A DNA stretch of 64,000 nt, taken from DASRBN01 sp035294305. Lineage in GTDB: Bacteria; Chloroflexota; Ktedonobacteria; Ktedonobacterales; Ktedonobacteraceae. The position numbers were made by a program, and so were the translations under genes. Location: positions 1 through 64,000 of the forward strand of contig DATGLD010000039.1 of the NCBI GenBank assembly GCA_035294305.1. The letters are read 5' to 3'. The notes under the pieces are model-generated. The model was not told where the DNA came from, did no database searches, and was given only the letters and a program-made list of their open reading frames with translations. Positions 52,899 to 61,130 of this stretch are shown piece after piece (position 1 is the stretch's first letter; each line of letters starts with the position of its first letter).

Positions 52899-53939
52899 GT
52901 GAAAGTGTTGATTACGGGTGCTACCGGCTTGCTGGGAAGCCACCTGATCAAAGCATTGCAGCAGCGCGGCGAGCATATCCGGGCGCTGGTGCTGCCTGTG
53001 GAAAATGCGGATTCATTGCTGGCACAGGGTGTAGAGGTTGTGAGGGGAGATGTGACGGATGCAGGCACCCTGGGACCGGCTGTTAAAGATGTTGATTTGA
53101 TATTTCACCTGGCTGGAATGATGGGCGTGTGGCGCCCACTGGCAGATTATCGCCTGGTGAATGTGACCGGCTCCGAGAATCTGTACCGGGCGGCCCAGGC
53201 TGCCGGCGTGCGCCGCTTCGTTCATACCAGTTCTCACACCGTTTATGGCCTGGGCCATGGGCGCTTTCTGACCGAGAAGGATGCGCTGAAGCCCGACCCT
53301 GACCCGTATAGTATCACCAAGGCGGAGGGTGATCGCCTGATGCGCCGCCTGATGCTCAATAGCGATGTCGAGACGGTGATCCTGCGTCCCGGCACCTTCT
53401 TCGGCCCTGGCGACCGGCTGCACTTTGGACGCATGGCACAGAAGGTGAAAGACGGCAAGGGGCTGATTCTCGGCAAGGGCGATAACGCGCTGCCATTTTG
53501 TTATGTGACCGACGTGGTGCAGGGCTTCATGCTGGCGGGATATCATGAGAATGCGCCCGGCAATGTGTACAACATCACCAATGATCGTCCATTGACACAG
53601 CTGGAGATGTTTAATGCGATTGCGGATGCCGTTGGTGGCAAGCGCCCGACGCTGCATCTGCCGTACCTGCCAGTTTACTACGGCAGTATCGTGGCCGAGA
53701 AGGTTGTGGCGCGCGTAACCCATACGAAACCGGTGGTGACACAGCTTGGCGCGATGATGTTCGGCACCGATAATCGCCATAGCGTGGACAAAGCACGGCG
53801 CGAGCTGGGATACGAGCCAGAGGTGGATTTACGCGAAGGCATTAAGCTGGCGGCAGAGTGGTTCAACGCCGGCGGTATGCAGCAACCATCCGTGACACAG
53901 GCCAGCCAGCACGCTCCTCTGGCTGGCGCAATGAAATAG
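52899..53939 (+). CDS. NAD(P)-dependent epimerase/dehydratase (extended SDR)
   Basis: The start is GTG 52899, since AGGAGG lies 9 nt before it. A TTG 21 nt earlier overlaps this site. The 346-residue protein has VKVLITGATGLLGSHLIKAL (Rossmann TGxxGxxG), RGDVTDAGTL, FHLAGMMGVWRPLADYRLVN, FVHTSSHTVYG (catalytic Ser) and DPYSITKAEGDRLM (catalytic Tyr/Lys). This is the layout of dihydroflavonol reductase- or 3-beta-hydroxysteroid-type SDRs. The substrate is unknown. It is similar in plan to the partial SDR at the left edge. It ends in a 71-nt palindrome. Confidence 0.9.
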   Translation: MKVLITGATGLLGSHLIKALQQRGEHIRALVLPVENADSLLAQGVEVVRGDVTDAGTLGPAVKDVDLIFHLAGMMGVWRPLADYRLVNVTGSENLYRAAQAAGVRRFVHTSSHTVYGLGHGRFLTEKDALKPDPDPYSITKAEGDRLMRRLMLNSDVETVILRPGTFFGPGDRLHFGRMAQKVKDGKGLILGKGDNALPFCYVTDVVQGFMLAGYHENAPGNVYNITNDRPLTQLEMFNAIADAVGGKRPTLHLPYLPVYYGSIVAEKVVARVTHTKPVVTQLGAMMFGTDNRHSVDKARRELGYEPEVDLREGIKLAAEWFNAGGMQQPSVTQASQHAPLAGAMK

Positions 53940-54005
53940 CGGAATAACAGGTAAAAGAACCGCTAGCGGGCCGCTAGCGGTTCTTTTACCTGTTATTCCG
54001 CTATT
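53935..54005. terminator. 71-nt perfect palindrome at the convergence of two genes
   Basis: The arms 53935-53969 and 53971-54005 are exact 35-bp complements with a single central G, and contain the nested palindrome CCGCTAGCGG twice. Both neighbouring stop codons (TAG of the SDR at 53937-53939, TAA of the zinc-ribbon gene at 53993-53995) lie inside it. It can form a hairpin in either transcript. No U-tract follows, but T-rich blocks lie within the arms. Confidence 0.85.
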
Positions 54006-54268
54006 GTGCTGACTTTTTTGCCCGCGCCTTTGAAGCCGAATTTCTTGATGGTTTTGTGCAGCCATTCAGCGGTAGGGCCATCGTCAACTTTTTTGCTGGT
54101 CTGAACCAGGAAAGATGCGGTTTCGGGGCGCGGCGGCAGCTTGTTCGCCTTCCGCAGGGCCGCCAGTTCTTCATAATGCTGGAACGCCCAGTACATGTTG
54201 ACACGGCATCCCTTGCAATTTTTCACATCGTCCTCGTTCATAGTTCCACATTGTGGACATTCTGTCAT
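53993..54268 (-). CDS. Small zinc-ribbon protein, 91 residues
   Basis: The protein starts MTECPQCGTMNEDDVKNCKG, giving the pairs CPQC and CKGC of a four-cysteine zinc ribbon. A helical linker NMYWAFQHYEELAALRKANK follows, then a basic tail (AEWLHKTIKKFGFKGAGKK). No signal or membrane segment is present. Its 3' end lies within the long palindrome shared with the SDR gene, and it starts 26 nt after the stop of the NarL-type regulator gene, so the two may be cotranscribed. Function unknown. Confidence 0.8.
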   Translation of the reverse strand: MTECPQCGTMNEDDVKNCKGCRVNMYWAFQHYEELAALRKANKLPPRPETASFLVQTSKKVDDGPTAEWLHKTIKKFGFKGAGKKVSTIAE

Positions 54269-54293
54269 TTTTATTTCCCTTTGCTAGTATCTT

Positions 54294-55106
54294 CTAGATC
54301 AGGCCCATGCGCATGGCTTCCGCGACGGCCTGCGCGCGGTCGGTGACTGAAAGTTTGCGATAAATATCCTGCATCTTGCGTTTGACCGTTACCTCGCTCC
54401 AGAACTGGCGCGCGGCGATCTCTTTGTTGCTGCATCCTTCGGCAGCCAGGCGCACAAGTTCGATTTCGAGGTCCGTAAGGCCGGAGCGAATACGTTCCTG
54501 CTCTTTGGTAAGGCGCTCAAATTCGCCCAACACCTGCGTAATGGCGCGCGGCTCGCTGATGACACGTTCACCTGAATGAACGGAGCGCAGGGCAGGGAGT
54601 AACTCGCTGATGGGCAAGGATTTCTGCAAATAGCCATGCACGCCTATGCGCATGGCCCGGAAGAGATGAGCCTCATCAGAATAGCCGGTAAGTATAACAA
54701 TGCGCGTCCTGGGACATCCTCGCTGTAGTTGCTGGGCGATATCAAGCCCGTTGGACGCGCCTAGCAAGATATCGAGGATGATGATATCAGGCTGCAACTG
54801 TATGGCGAGTGTAATAGCCATACTGCCGGTTCCCGCCTGCCCCACGACCTCGAAGTCTTCTTGCTCGCTCAAAACCGTGTAGAGGCCCCGGCGCACAATT
54901 TCATGGTCATCAGCGATTAGCACGCGAATAGGCATAGCTACCTGTTGCGTCCCTCGCGACGCATCAGGAATCCCTGCCGGTGATGCTGCTTTTCCGGCCA
55001 TGGCCGATGCCTCCGCCATTTCAGCGCCTGGCGCCGCATCCTTCGCCGGCTGCGGTTCCGGTACTACAGGTATGACGCGATGAGACGGTAAAAATGCAGA
55101 TGTCAT
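54294..55106 (-). CDS. NarL/LuxR-type response regulator with Pro/Ala-rich head
   Basis: The 270-residue protein begins with about 57 Pro/Ala-rich residues. The receiver domain follows (from MPIRVLIADDHEIVRRGLYT; phosphoacceptor D112 in PDIIILDILLGAS; LTGYSDEAHLFRAM; the Lys in GYLQKSLPIS). A LuxR HTH ends it (LTDLEIELVRLAAEGCSNKE, then AARQFWSEVTVKRKMQDIYR). The long form has GGAG 5 nt before its ATG at 55104-55106. The ATG at 54935 would give a normal-length protein without the head. The orphan regulator has no adjacent kinase. Confidence 0.9.
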   Translation of the reverse strand: MTSAFLPSHRVIPVVPEPQPAKDAAPGAEMAEASAMAGKAASPAGIPDASRGTQQVAMPIRVLIADDHEIVRRGLYTVLSEQEDFEVVGQAGTGSMAITLAIQLQPDIIILDILLGASNGLDIAQQLQRGCPRTRIVILTGYSDEAHLFRAMRIGVHGYLQKSLPISELLPALRSVHSGERVISEPRAITQVLGEFERLTKEQERIRSGLTDLEIELVRLAAEGCSNKEIAARQFWSEVTVKRKMQDIYRKLSVTDRAQAVAEAMRMGLI

Positions 55107-55581
55107 ACTTACTCCATACTATCCTTTTCGGCTGATACTGCGATTTTCTGAACGTTTAAACTTCCGCGCTGGACCCGGTCAACCTGCCCCCTACACCCCA
55201 CCTGAAAGGATGGGGAAGATTAAAGATAAGTGTATAGATGAGAGATATTTTTAGCTTCTGACATTTCATCAGATTTTAACGTAAGCCGGTCTTTTCCTTA
55301 TATTGATATAGGATGATCTTCCTACCCATTTGCTCGGGTGCCTGATACGAATGGGCATGTATCACGATACTGTTGCGCGTTGTTTGAGGGATAGTTCTGC
55401 CTGATAATTGCTTAAGTTACGGGTGCATTCCATTCCATCGTGAGACAACAGGCGTGAGATTCTTCGCTGCGCCCGGAATGATATGGACAGGTTCGGTCAA
55501 GTCATTTCGAGCGAGTGAGCCAAAGCCCTGATGAACGCAAGGGAAGAATCTCAACTTTTCAACATGGGAGAATCAAGGGCT
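55107..55581. other. Intergenic region with a dispersed inverted repeat
   Basis: The 475-nt region lies between the divergent NarL-type regulator and the small coiled-coil gene. GAGATTCTTC (55456-55465) and its complement GAAGAATCTC (55543-55552) flank a region rich in the CATTxxGAGCGxAG motif that also occurs after the FtsB-like gene. This may be a small dispersed element. No RNA gene was recognised. Confidence 0.45.
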
Positions 55582-55944
55582 ATGACTAGCAGGCAACACC
55601 AGGGGGATTTTACTGTGACCGGTAACAGCCTCTATAATCATTTTCATTATACTGGGATAACGCCGCTCGAGGGATCGAGTGAGATGATGCAAGAAGTTCC
55701 TGAAGGCTCTCCAGGCGACGAGATACAGGAGGGCCATGCCGCGACGCCTCATACAGGTGAGGGCAGCATTGCTTATGAGCTATTACTGCTGCAGCAGCGC
55801 CTGGCAGCGTATGAACAGCTGCACAACGAGGAAATGGCCGAGCTGCGCCGGGAAGTTGAACGCCTGCGCCGCGCCTTCCTGCAAGAGACCAATCCTCATT
55901 TACGCGCCCTATCATCAAAGCGCCAGTTGAACAGAGACGAGTAA
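55582..55944 (+). CDS. Small hypothetical protein with C-terminal coiled coil
   Basis: The likely start is ATG 55582 (MTSRQHQGDFTVTGNSLYNH), with GGGAG 11 nt upstream. ATGs at 55531 and 55564 are possible. The protein is then about 120 residues: a polar N-terminal half and a helix LLLQQRLAAYEQLHNEEMAEL, then RREVERLRRAFLQ with heptad spacing, suitable for dimerisation. No known domain. It is divergent from the NarL-type gene, and 128 nt separate it from the esterase. Confidence 0.6.
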   Translation: MTSRQHQGDFTVTGNSLYNHFHYTGITPLEGSSEMMQEVPEGSPGDEIQEGHAATPHTGEGSIAYELLLLQQRLAAYEQLHNEEMAELRREVERLRRAFLQETNPHLRALSSKRQLNRDE

Positions 55945-56072
55945 AACATTCTTCCTTTTGCAATACTTTGCTCCTCTTTGCGTCTTTAGCTATAGAAGAC
56001 GTAATGCTTGTGTTGTGCGGCCAGTGAATGATAGGCATGCACTCGCAGGCTCTTTAACACAAGAGGGGTACG

Positions 56073-57122
56073 ATGGCATATTTTTATAGTACCCGTAAAT
56101 ACCTATATTGCCTGACCATTCTATCTCTGCTGCTGTTAGCTGCCTGCTCTCCTGCTTCTAGCAACAAGACACCTTCCGCAAATTCGCATCATACAGCAGT
56201 TTCAACTGTCTTACCTCAAGCCAGCTCGCAGACCGATCAAAGCGCTATTGATAGGCTGATAGCTACAACAGGTTGTGGCAAGGTTTCGCCAATTACGCCG
56301 GGTACGAGCGCCAGTGTGACGATTGACGCTCACCCCAGGCAGGCGGAGGGATATACTGCGCGCAATTATCTTGTCCACGTGCCAATCAACTATTCTGGAG
56401 ATCATCCTGTCCCGGCGGTGCTGATCTTTCATGGCTATGGTGGAAATCCGGTAGGGATGGAAAAATCCACCGCTTTCTCAAAGCTGGCGGATCAGCAGGA
56501 CTTTATCGCAGTCTATCCACAGGGATTGCCGGATGGTCCGGGCGGCCCGTCATTCTGGGCCAGCATTGGTCCTTATGATTATGGGGTTGATGACGCGCTT
56601 TTCGTGAGCGATGTATTGAACAGGCTGCAAAGCGAGTTCTGTATCGACGCGCGGCGCATTTATGCCACCGGCTTCTCTAATGGGGGAGCGATGGCCGCTT
56701 ATGTAGCATGTACGCTCGGTATGCGAATCGCCGCGTTTGCGCCCGTCTCCGGTAATTTTTATGCCATCCCCGGCGGATGCTATCCTGGAAGGCCGCTTCC
56801 TATCCTCGATATCCATGGCACAGCCGATCCGCTTTTACCTTATAACGGCATCCCCTCTTCCGTGAATCCCCAGTGGCCTCTACCCGCGATACCTGATTGG
56901 TTGCATGATTGGGCTGTGAGGGATGGCTGCACTGTAGGACCGGTTATCTTCTTGCAGACATCCATGGCGGTGGGTGAGCAATGGACGCATTGCCTGGGAG
57001 ATGGCGCCGTTGTCCATTACCGCATGATCGGTGAGGGACATAGCTGGCCCAGGATGATAGGCAGCCGCTCGGGGACGGAAGCGATCTGGGATTTTTTAGA
57101 GATGCATACGTTGCCGGGTTGA
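56073..57122 (+). CDS. Lipoprotein CE1-type esterase (LpqC/PHB depolymerase-like)
   Basis: A 349-residue protein with a lipoprotein signal peptide (LYCLTILSLLLLAACSPAS, lipobox LLAAC), a Ser/Thr-rich linker and an alpha/beta-hydrolase. The oxyanion region is LIFHGYGGNPVGMEKST, the nucleophile Ser lies in YATGFSNGGAMAAYV, the Asp in ILDIHGTADPLLPY, and the His in IGEGHSWPRM. This fits feruloyl/acetyl-xylan esterase and PHB-depolymerase-like LpqC proteins. It would act outside the cell on polymer esters. It is monocistronic, with GAGGGG 5 nt before the ATG. Confidence 0.88.
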   Translation: MAYFYSTRKYLYCLTILSLLLLAACSPASSNKTPSANSHHTAVSTVLPQASSQTDQSAIDRLIATTGCGKVSPITPGTSASVTIDAHPRQAEGYTARNYLVHVPINYSGDHPVPAVLIFHGYGGNPVGMEKSTAFSKLADQQDFIAVYPQGLPDGPGGPSFWASIGPYDYGVDDALFVSDVLNRLQSEFCIDARRIYATGFSNGGAMAAYVACTLGMRIAAFAPVSGNFYAIPGGCYPGRPLPILDIHGTADPLLPYNGIPSSVNPQWPLPAIPDWLHDWAVRDGCTVGPVIFLQTSMAVGEQWTHCLGDGAVVHYRMIGEGHSWPRMIGSRSGTEAIWDFLEMHTLPG

Positions 57123-57187
57123 TGAATAAAAAGGGTATAGAGGTCGATCATGGATTTGACAAAATCGGCCCCTACTCCAACCAATTC

Positions 57188-58444
57188 CTATTGAATCATA
57201 TGCAGTTCGGTCCTGGTCTTGTGGCCATTCTCGCCAGTGCTATGCCCGTTTCCATTGCCGTTATACACGCGGGCCTCGTCGGCGGCATTGATAACGGGGA
57301 GGTTGCGCAGCTTCGCGGACTTGCCACGATTGCTGGAAGCAGATGTGAGCGCGGCCCCAGCCGTTCCTTTCGCGACATTGAGCGCGACGCTGGTTAAGGT
57401 TGGCATGTGGCAGAGCATGTTGGTGTAAGAGGCGTTGGCCAGGGGGCAGTAACACTCGCCGGCCTTGATGCTGTGACGCAGCTCATCGGCTTTGGCGGTG
57501 CGCCAGACGGAGCCAAAATCGTAGTTATGCTCGCGCAGGTTGCCGACCGATTCGGCGCGAATGCAGCAGGTCCAGACATCACCATTAGGAGCGATCTGCG
57601 CCGAGGCAACCCCGGCCAGGCAGGGGATGATCTGGCGCTTTTCGACCAGCGTGCGCTTCACGATGTCATAGTAGCGGTCGCGGAAGGATTGGGTGATGCG
57701 CGAGACACCGTTGAATTCGGCCCTGCGGATACCCTCTTGCAGGCGTTCAATCACCGGCTGGTATTTTTCGATAGGTGGAGTGATGCCCATACCCACCGTA
57801 TCCAGTTCGACGCGCTCCTCAGCGATTTCACTGATGAAGGAATCGGGCTTTAATTCGTCGCGCACGAAGGCATAGATGTTTTCGAACTCATCGACATTGA
57901 AGTTAGAAATGACGGTATGGACACCCAGCGTGAAGTTCTTGTAGCGGCCTTTCAGCGCCTTGAGGCCGGCATAGGTACGCATGGCGCGCTCGAAATTGCC
58001 CTTGACGCCGCGCACGATATCGTGCTTTTCGCCCACGCCGTCCAGCGAGAGGTTGATGATTACCTCGGAAGTGGGGGCCGCTTGCAGTACGCGCTCGATG
58101 CGGGCAGGAATGATTTTATCTTGTATCCCGTTGGTGGGAATGTTGATGATGCCGGGACGGCAGTGACGATAGGCGGCTTCGACCATCTCGGGCAGGTCTT
58201 TGCGCAATGTTGGCTCGCCGCCACTGAAGGTGAACCAGTAGGCGTCCCTGCCGATGGAGGCAAATGTTTTCTCGTACTCTTCGATGGTAAAATCGTCGTT
58301 GGGCCTCTGCCAGACATTGCATGTTTTACAGCGAGAATTACAGCGATAACTTACACTGATCGTCAGATTTAATGGAAGCGCAAGGGGTCTGCCAAGCGCG
58401 TATGATGCCTGCATCTTCGCAATTTTGGGTAATACTTCAAGCAC
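57188..58444 (-). CDS. Radical SAM protein with SPASM-type C-terminal domain
   Basis: The start is GTG at 58442-58444 with AAGGGA 7 nt upstream. A TTG 7 codons earlier has no site. The 418-residue protein has the SAM cluster motif CNSRCKTCNVW (C35, C39, C42 from this start), FTFSGGEPTLRKDLPEMV (GGE motif), TNGIQDKII and NLSLDGVGEKHDIVRG. The C-terminal part has APNGDVWTCCIRAESVGNL and GECYCPLANASYTNMLC, matching SPASM-like auxiliary cluster domains. The family modifies peptides, sugars or lipids. A precursor peptide gene was not recognised beside it. Confidence 0.9.
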   Translation of the reverse strand: MLEVLPKIAKMQASYALGRPLALPLNLTISVSYRCNSRCKTCNVWQRPNDDFTIEEYEKTFASIGRDAYWFTFSGGEPTLRKDLPEMVEAAYRHCRPGIINIPTNGIQDKIIPARIERVLQAAPTSEVIINLSLDGVGEKHDIVRGVKGNFERAMRTYAGLKALKGRYKNFTLGVHTVISNFNVDEFENIYAFVRDELKPDSFISEIAEERVELDTVGMGITPPIEKYQPVIERLQEGIRRAEFNGVSRITQSFRDRYYDIVKRTLVEKRQIIPCLAGVASAQIAPNGDVWTCCIRAESVGNLREHNYDFGSVWRTAKADELRHSIKAGECYCPLANASYTNMLCHMPTLTSVALNVAKGTAGAALTSASSNRGKSAKLRNLPVINAADEARVYNGNGNGHSTGENGHKTRTELHMIQ

Positions 58445-58939
58445 GTCTGTGTCCCTTCCCTTCAACCGGATAGACTGTTGAGCGCATAAATAGCTTCTTT
58501 ATCTATTTTCGGCCAAAAACGTATAAAATTGAGAGCGAGTAAGCTACTTCCCCTCTGCGGCGGCGTCGGCCCCGCCTGGCGCAATATCGCACCTGCGGAG
58601 CGTCCCGCGCCCCTAGTCTATTAAACTGTAGGCGAGAGAACAAGTAACAAAGGTATCATGGCGAGAGTACCAACGTATATACCGTTGCTGCGCAGACGAA
58701 AGGCGTGCTCTTGTGGTCGCCCTCCATCCCACTTCCCTTTCAGTTCGTTCGATGCAATGACTTTTCACCTCAACCAATTGATGTTATGCTATGTTCGATC
58801 TAAAGAGATTTCCGTTTTTTTAAAGTGGCAAAAGAAGGTATAAGTGGAAGCCAACTATCGCAGAAGTAGGCCCGCTCTTGCCGTCTCAGGGGAGAATGAG
58901 GCGGAAAAGGGAAACTATGAGCAGTAGGAGGGGGAGAAC
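58445..58939. other. Intergenic region with one interspersed repeat
   Basis: The 495-nt divergent region lies between the radical SAM gene (minus) and the sigma-factor gene (plus). A repeat copy lies at 58699-58726 (AAAGGCGTGCTCTTGTGGTC, then GCCCTCCA). A GC-rich segment (58551-58620) has small inverted repeats. No gene or RNA was recognised. Confidence 0.45.
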
Positions 58940-59683
58940 ATGATTGATCTGAACGACCCTCTATTGAAGGAGCGCCTGCGCCGCCGCACGCTGGAGGGGC
59001 GCTACGAAGTAGGCGAGATCGAGCTGGTGTTGAACATTCGCGCCTTGCATGCTCAGGGCAATACGGAGGGGGCGCGCGCGCTGAGCGAAGTGCTGCTGGA
59101 AAGATGCGCGCCGGAATTTCAGCGGCACACCTGGGGATTGAGGCACCGGCCTGATCTGCGCGAAGAGGCTATCGCCAATATGAGCGAACACCTGCTGCGC
59201 GAGGCGATGGATCCCAAAGAGGTCTTTATCACGCAAAATTTTATTCATTATTTGCGCTGCCTATGTGTGGATGAGTTTAATCGCGTGCTGCGCCAGGAGG
59301 GGCTGCGCTACCAGCGCGATGCCGATGGACGACCGGCAGGCAGGCCGCATCACGTGCCACGGGCGTTGATGGAATCGCTGCAGGCCACGCCGGTCGATGA
59401 TGAAGCGCCCCCCGCGGCGGATGTGGCCGATCCTGTTGACCAGTATGAACATTTGCATGCCGCCGAGGAAAGCCAGCGTATCCTGACGTTTTTACCTGAT
59501 CCGCTGGACCGCAAGATTATGGTGCTGCGAGCCATCGAGGAGATGAAATGGGATGATATCGCTGCCATCTGCCAGCGCACTGAACGAACCGTACGCCTGC
59601 GCTACGAACGGGCACGCGGCTACCTGCGCGATTGCATCCTGAAAGAGCAGGCCGCTTACGCGCATTCAGCGCAACAGCTTTGA
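58940..59683 (+). CDS. RNA polymerase sigma-70 (ECF-like) factor
   Basis: A 247-residue protein. A helical region 2-like segment lies at about 60-125 (CAPEFQRHTWGLRHRPDLRE, then FITQNFIHYLRCLCVDEFNR). An acidic/Pro linker (TPVDDEAPPAADVADPVDQY) follows, then region 4 at about 175-235: LTFLPDPLDRKIMVLRAIEE, then KWDDIAAICQRTERTVRLRY with the recognition helix RTVRLRYERARGYL. This suits a divergent ECF-type factor. GGAGGGGGAG lies before the ATG. The HTH gene 40 nt downstream is a natural partner. Confidence 0.82.
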   Translation: MIDLNDPLLKERLRRRTLEGRYEVGEIELVLNIRALHAQGNTEGARALSEVLLERCAPEFQRHTWGLRHRPDLREEAIANMSEHLLREAMDPKEVFITQNFIHYLRCLCVDEFNRVLRQEGLRYQRDADGRPAGRPHHVPRALMESLQATPVDDEAPPAADVADPVDQYEHLHAAEESQRILTFLPDPLDRKIMVLRAIEEMKWDDIAAICQRTERTVRLRYERARGYLRDCILKEQAAYAHSAQQL

Positions 59684-59723
59684 CGCTACACACAATAATG
59701 ACGTTGAGAGGAATAGATGAGCT

Positions 59724-60305
59724 ATGAATACAAGTGAGTTGCAGCAATTGAAAATGGCATGGTTGGCCGCCGAGGAGATGGGAGATAAGCAGGCGCAACT
59801 CGCGTTGTTGCGGGACCATCCAGAGGCACAGGATGCGCTGATCGATTTTATCGCCGCCTATCATGTCACCGCGCCTTCGCAGGAAGATGGGGTGCTGCCG
59901 CTGACACAGCGCGCCTATGCGACGGCGATGGAGCGTGTGTTCGGGGATGCGCAGGTGGCCGCGAATCTGAAAGAACTGCGCGCAAAGCGCGGATTGACCC
60001 TGGCACAGGCAGCACGCGGGCTGCGTCTGGGTGTTGATGTGTGGAAGAAATTTGAGGATGGGGTGATCGAGCTGGTGAGCCTGAGCGAGCGCCAGCTAGA
60101 GCGGCTGGCGCAATTCTTCGAGGTCAGCGGCGAACAATTTGGCAGGATGCTCAATAACAGCCAGGCCGTGATGACGATGAATCGCCGCCAGACTGCCCAG
60201 GCAGCACGTAGCAGCGAACAGGCCCCCAGGAAACAGAGCTTCGCCGAGGCGATTGAAAAGAGTACGATGCCCAAGGAAGAGAAGAAAGAGTGGTTGAAAG
60301 GCTAA
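59724..60305 (+). CDS. HTH (XRE-like) protein downstream of the sigma factor
   Basis: The 193-residue protein begins with a helical, acidic N-terminal region (ELQQLKMAWLAAEEMGDKQA). Then comes a cro/XRE-like HTH (about 76-140: ANLKELRAKRGLTLAQAARG, then RLGVDVWKKFEDG). The tail of about 50 residues is polar and basic (NRRQTAQAARSSEQAP). It starts 40 nt after the sigma-factor stop. Proteins of this type often regulate or sequester the sigma factor, but without a transmembrane segment it is not a classic anti-sigma factor. The partner role is inference. Confidence 0.8.
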   Translation: MNTSELQQLKMAWLAAEEMGDKQAQLALLRDHPEAQDALIDFIAAYHVTAPSQEDGVLPLTQRAYATAMERVFGDAQVAANLKELRAKRGLTLAQAARGLRLGVDVWKKFEDGVIELVSLSERQLERLAQFFEVSGEQFGRMLNNSQAVMTMNRRQTAQAARSSEQAPRKQSFAEAIEKSTMPKEEKKEWLKG

Positions 60306-60321
60306 TGCGCTTCAACCACTC

Positions 60322-61041
60322 CTAACGGCCTTTCGTGGCATAACCTACGTAGGCGACGCCTTTCAGAGGCCCTGGCCCCATTTTGAAGTGACCGTGAGTG
60401 AAGCCGCGCGGTATGAAGCCGGTCGTCTCGCGCACCGTGAGGCCATTAATGGTAATGAGGGCCTGTAGTTCGACCGGCTTGATGAATTTCTGATACTCGT
60501 GAATGCCGGGGGTCAGACCGCCGCTGGGAAAGTTTTCACCGTACCAGATCAAAATGAGCCGCGCGAGGAATGTGCGGTTGATGGTGTCGAAGACGAAAAC
60601 GCCGCCAGGCGCGAGGACGCGAGCAATCTCTTTGATCGTTTGCGCCAGATCCCGCACGTGTTCCAGCACATCGAGGCAGACGATGACTGAAAAGCTGCCG
60701 TCAGCATAGGGCAGCGACTCGGCATAGCCTTGCTGGTAGTAAATATTTTGGCCCAGCCCGCTGCGAATGGCGTGAGCGCGCGCGGTCTCCAGCGCTCCCC
60801 CTGAAGGTTCTATACCGACCGCGACAACCTCGCGTCGGGCGAGTTGTTCGCAAATCAGACCACCACCTGAACCTATCTCCAGTATTTCCTGCTGCGCAAG
60901 CGCGCCCTTTCCGAAAACGCACGTGATGCATGACTCGATGTAATCGCAGCGGTCGCCGGTCATCTGATTGAGAAAGCAGCTTTTGTCCCACCAGTTGAAC
61001 GAGGCGAAGATTTCTTCCTGTGGACGTTTACGCTTGAGCAA
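60322..61041 (-). CDS. UbiG-like class I methyltransferase
   Basis: A 239-residue protein with the SAM site LEIGSGGGLICEQLARREVV, AVGIEPSGGALETARAHAI (acidic strand-2 end), YAESLPYADGSFSVIVCLDV (motif IV) and LEHVRDLAQTIKEIARVLAP. Later come GGVFVFDTINRTFLARLI and FIPRGFTHGHFKMGPG. The pattern N-R-T-x-x-a is typical of UbiG/COQ3-type O-methyltransferases acting on prenylated phenols. Ubiquinone is not expected in this group, so a menaquinone- or lipid-like substrate is possible. It is convergent with the HTH gene, 16 nt apart. Confidence 0.85.
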   Translation of the reverse strand: MLKRKRPQEEIFASFNWWDKSCFLNQMTGDRCDYIESCITCVFGKGALAQQEILEIGSGGGLICEQLARREVVAVGIEPSGGALETARAHAIRSGLGQNIYYQQGYAESLPYADGSFSVIVCLDVLEHVRDLAQTIKEIARVLAPGGVFVFDTINRTFLARLILIWYGENFPSGGLTPGIHEYQKFIKPVELQALITINGLTVRETTGFIPRGFTHGHFKMGPGPLKGVAYVGYATKGR

Positions 61042-61095
61042 GTGAGCCTCCTTGCGATGATTTTGTCTCTATCTCTGTTCAAGATTATACCTCAT

Positions 61096-61116
61096 GAACC
61101 CTTGCGGTCGCCCTGG
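61096..61116 (+). repeat. Interspersed repeat copy (short)
   Basis: AACCCTTGCGGTCGCCCTGG lies in the 89-nt gap between the UbiG-like and TPR genes. It matches the right part of the repeat consensus. Confidence 0.5.
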
Positions 61117-61130
61117 TGGGGGATTTACTC

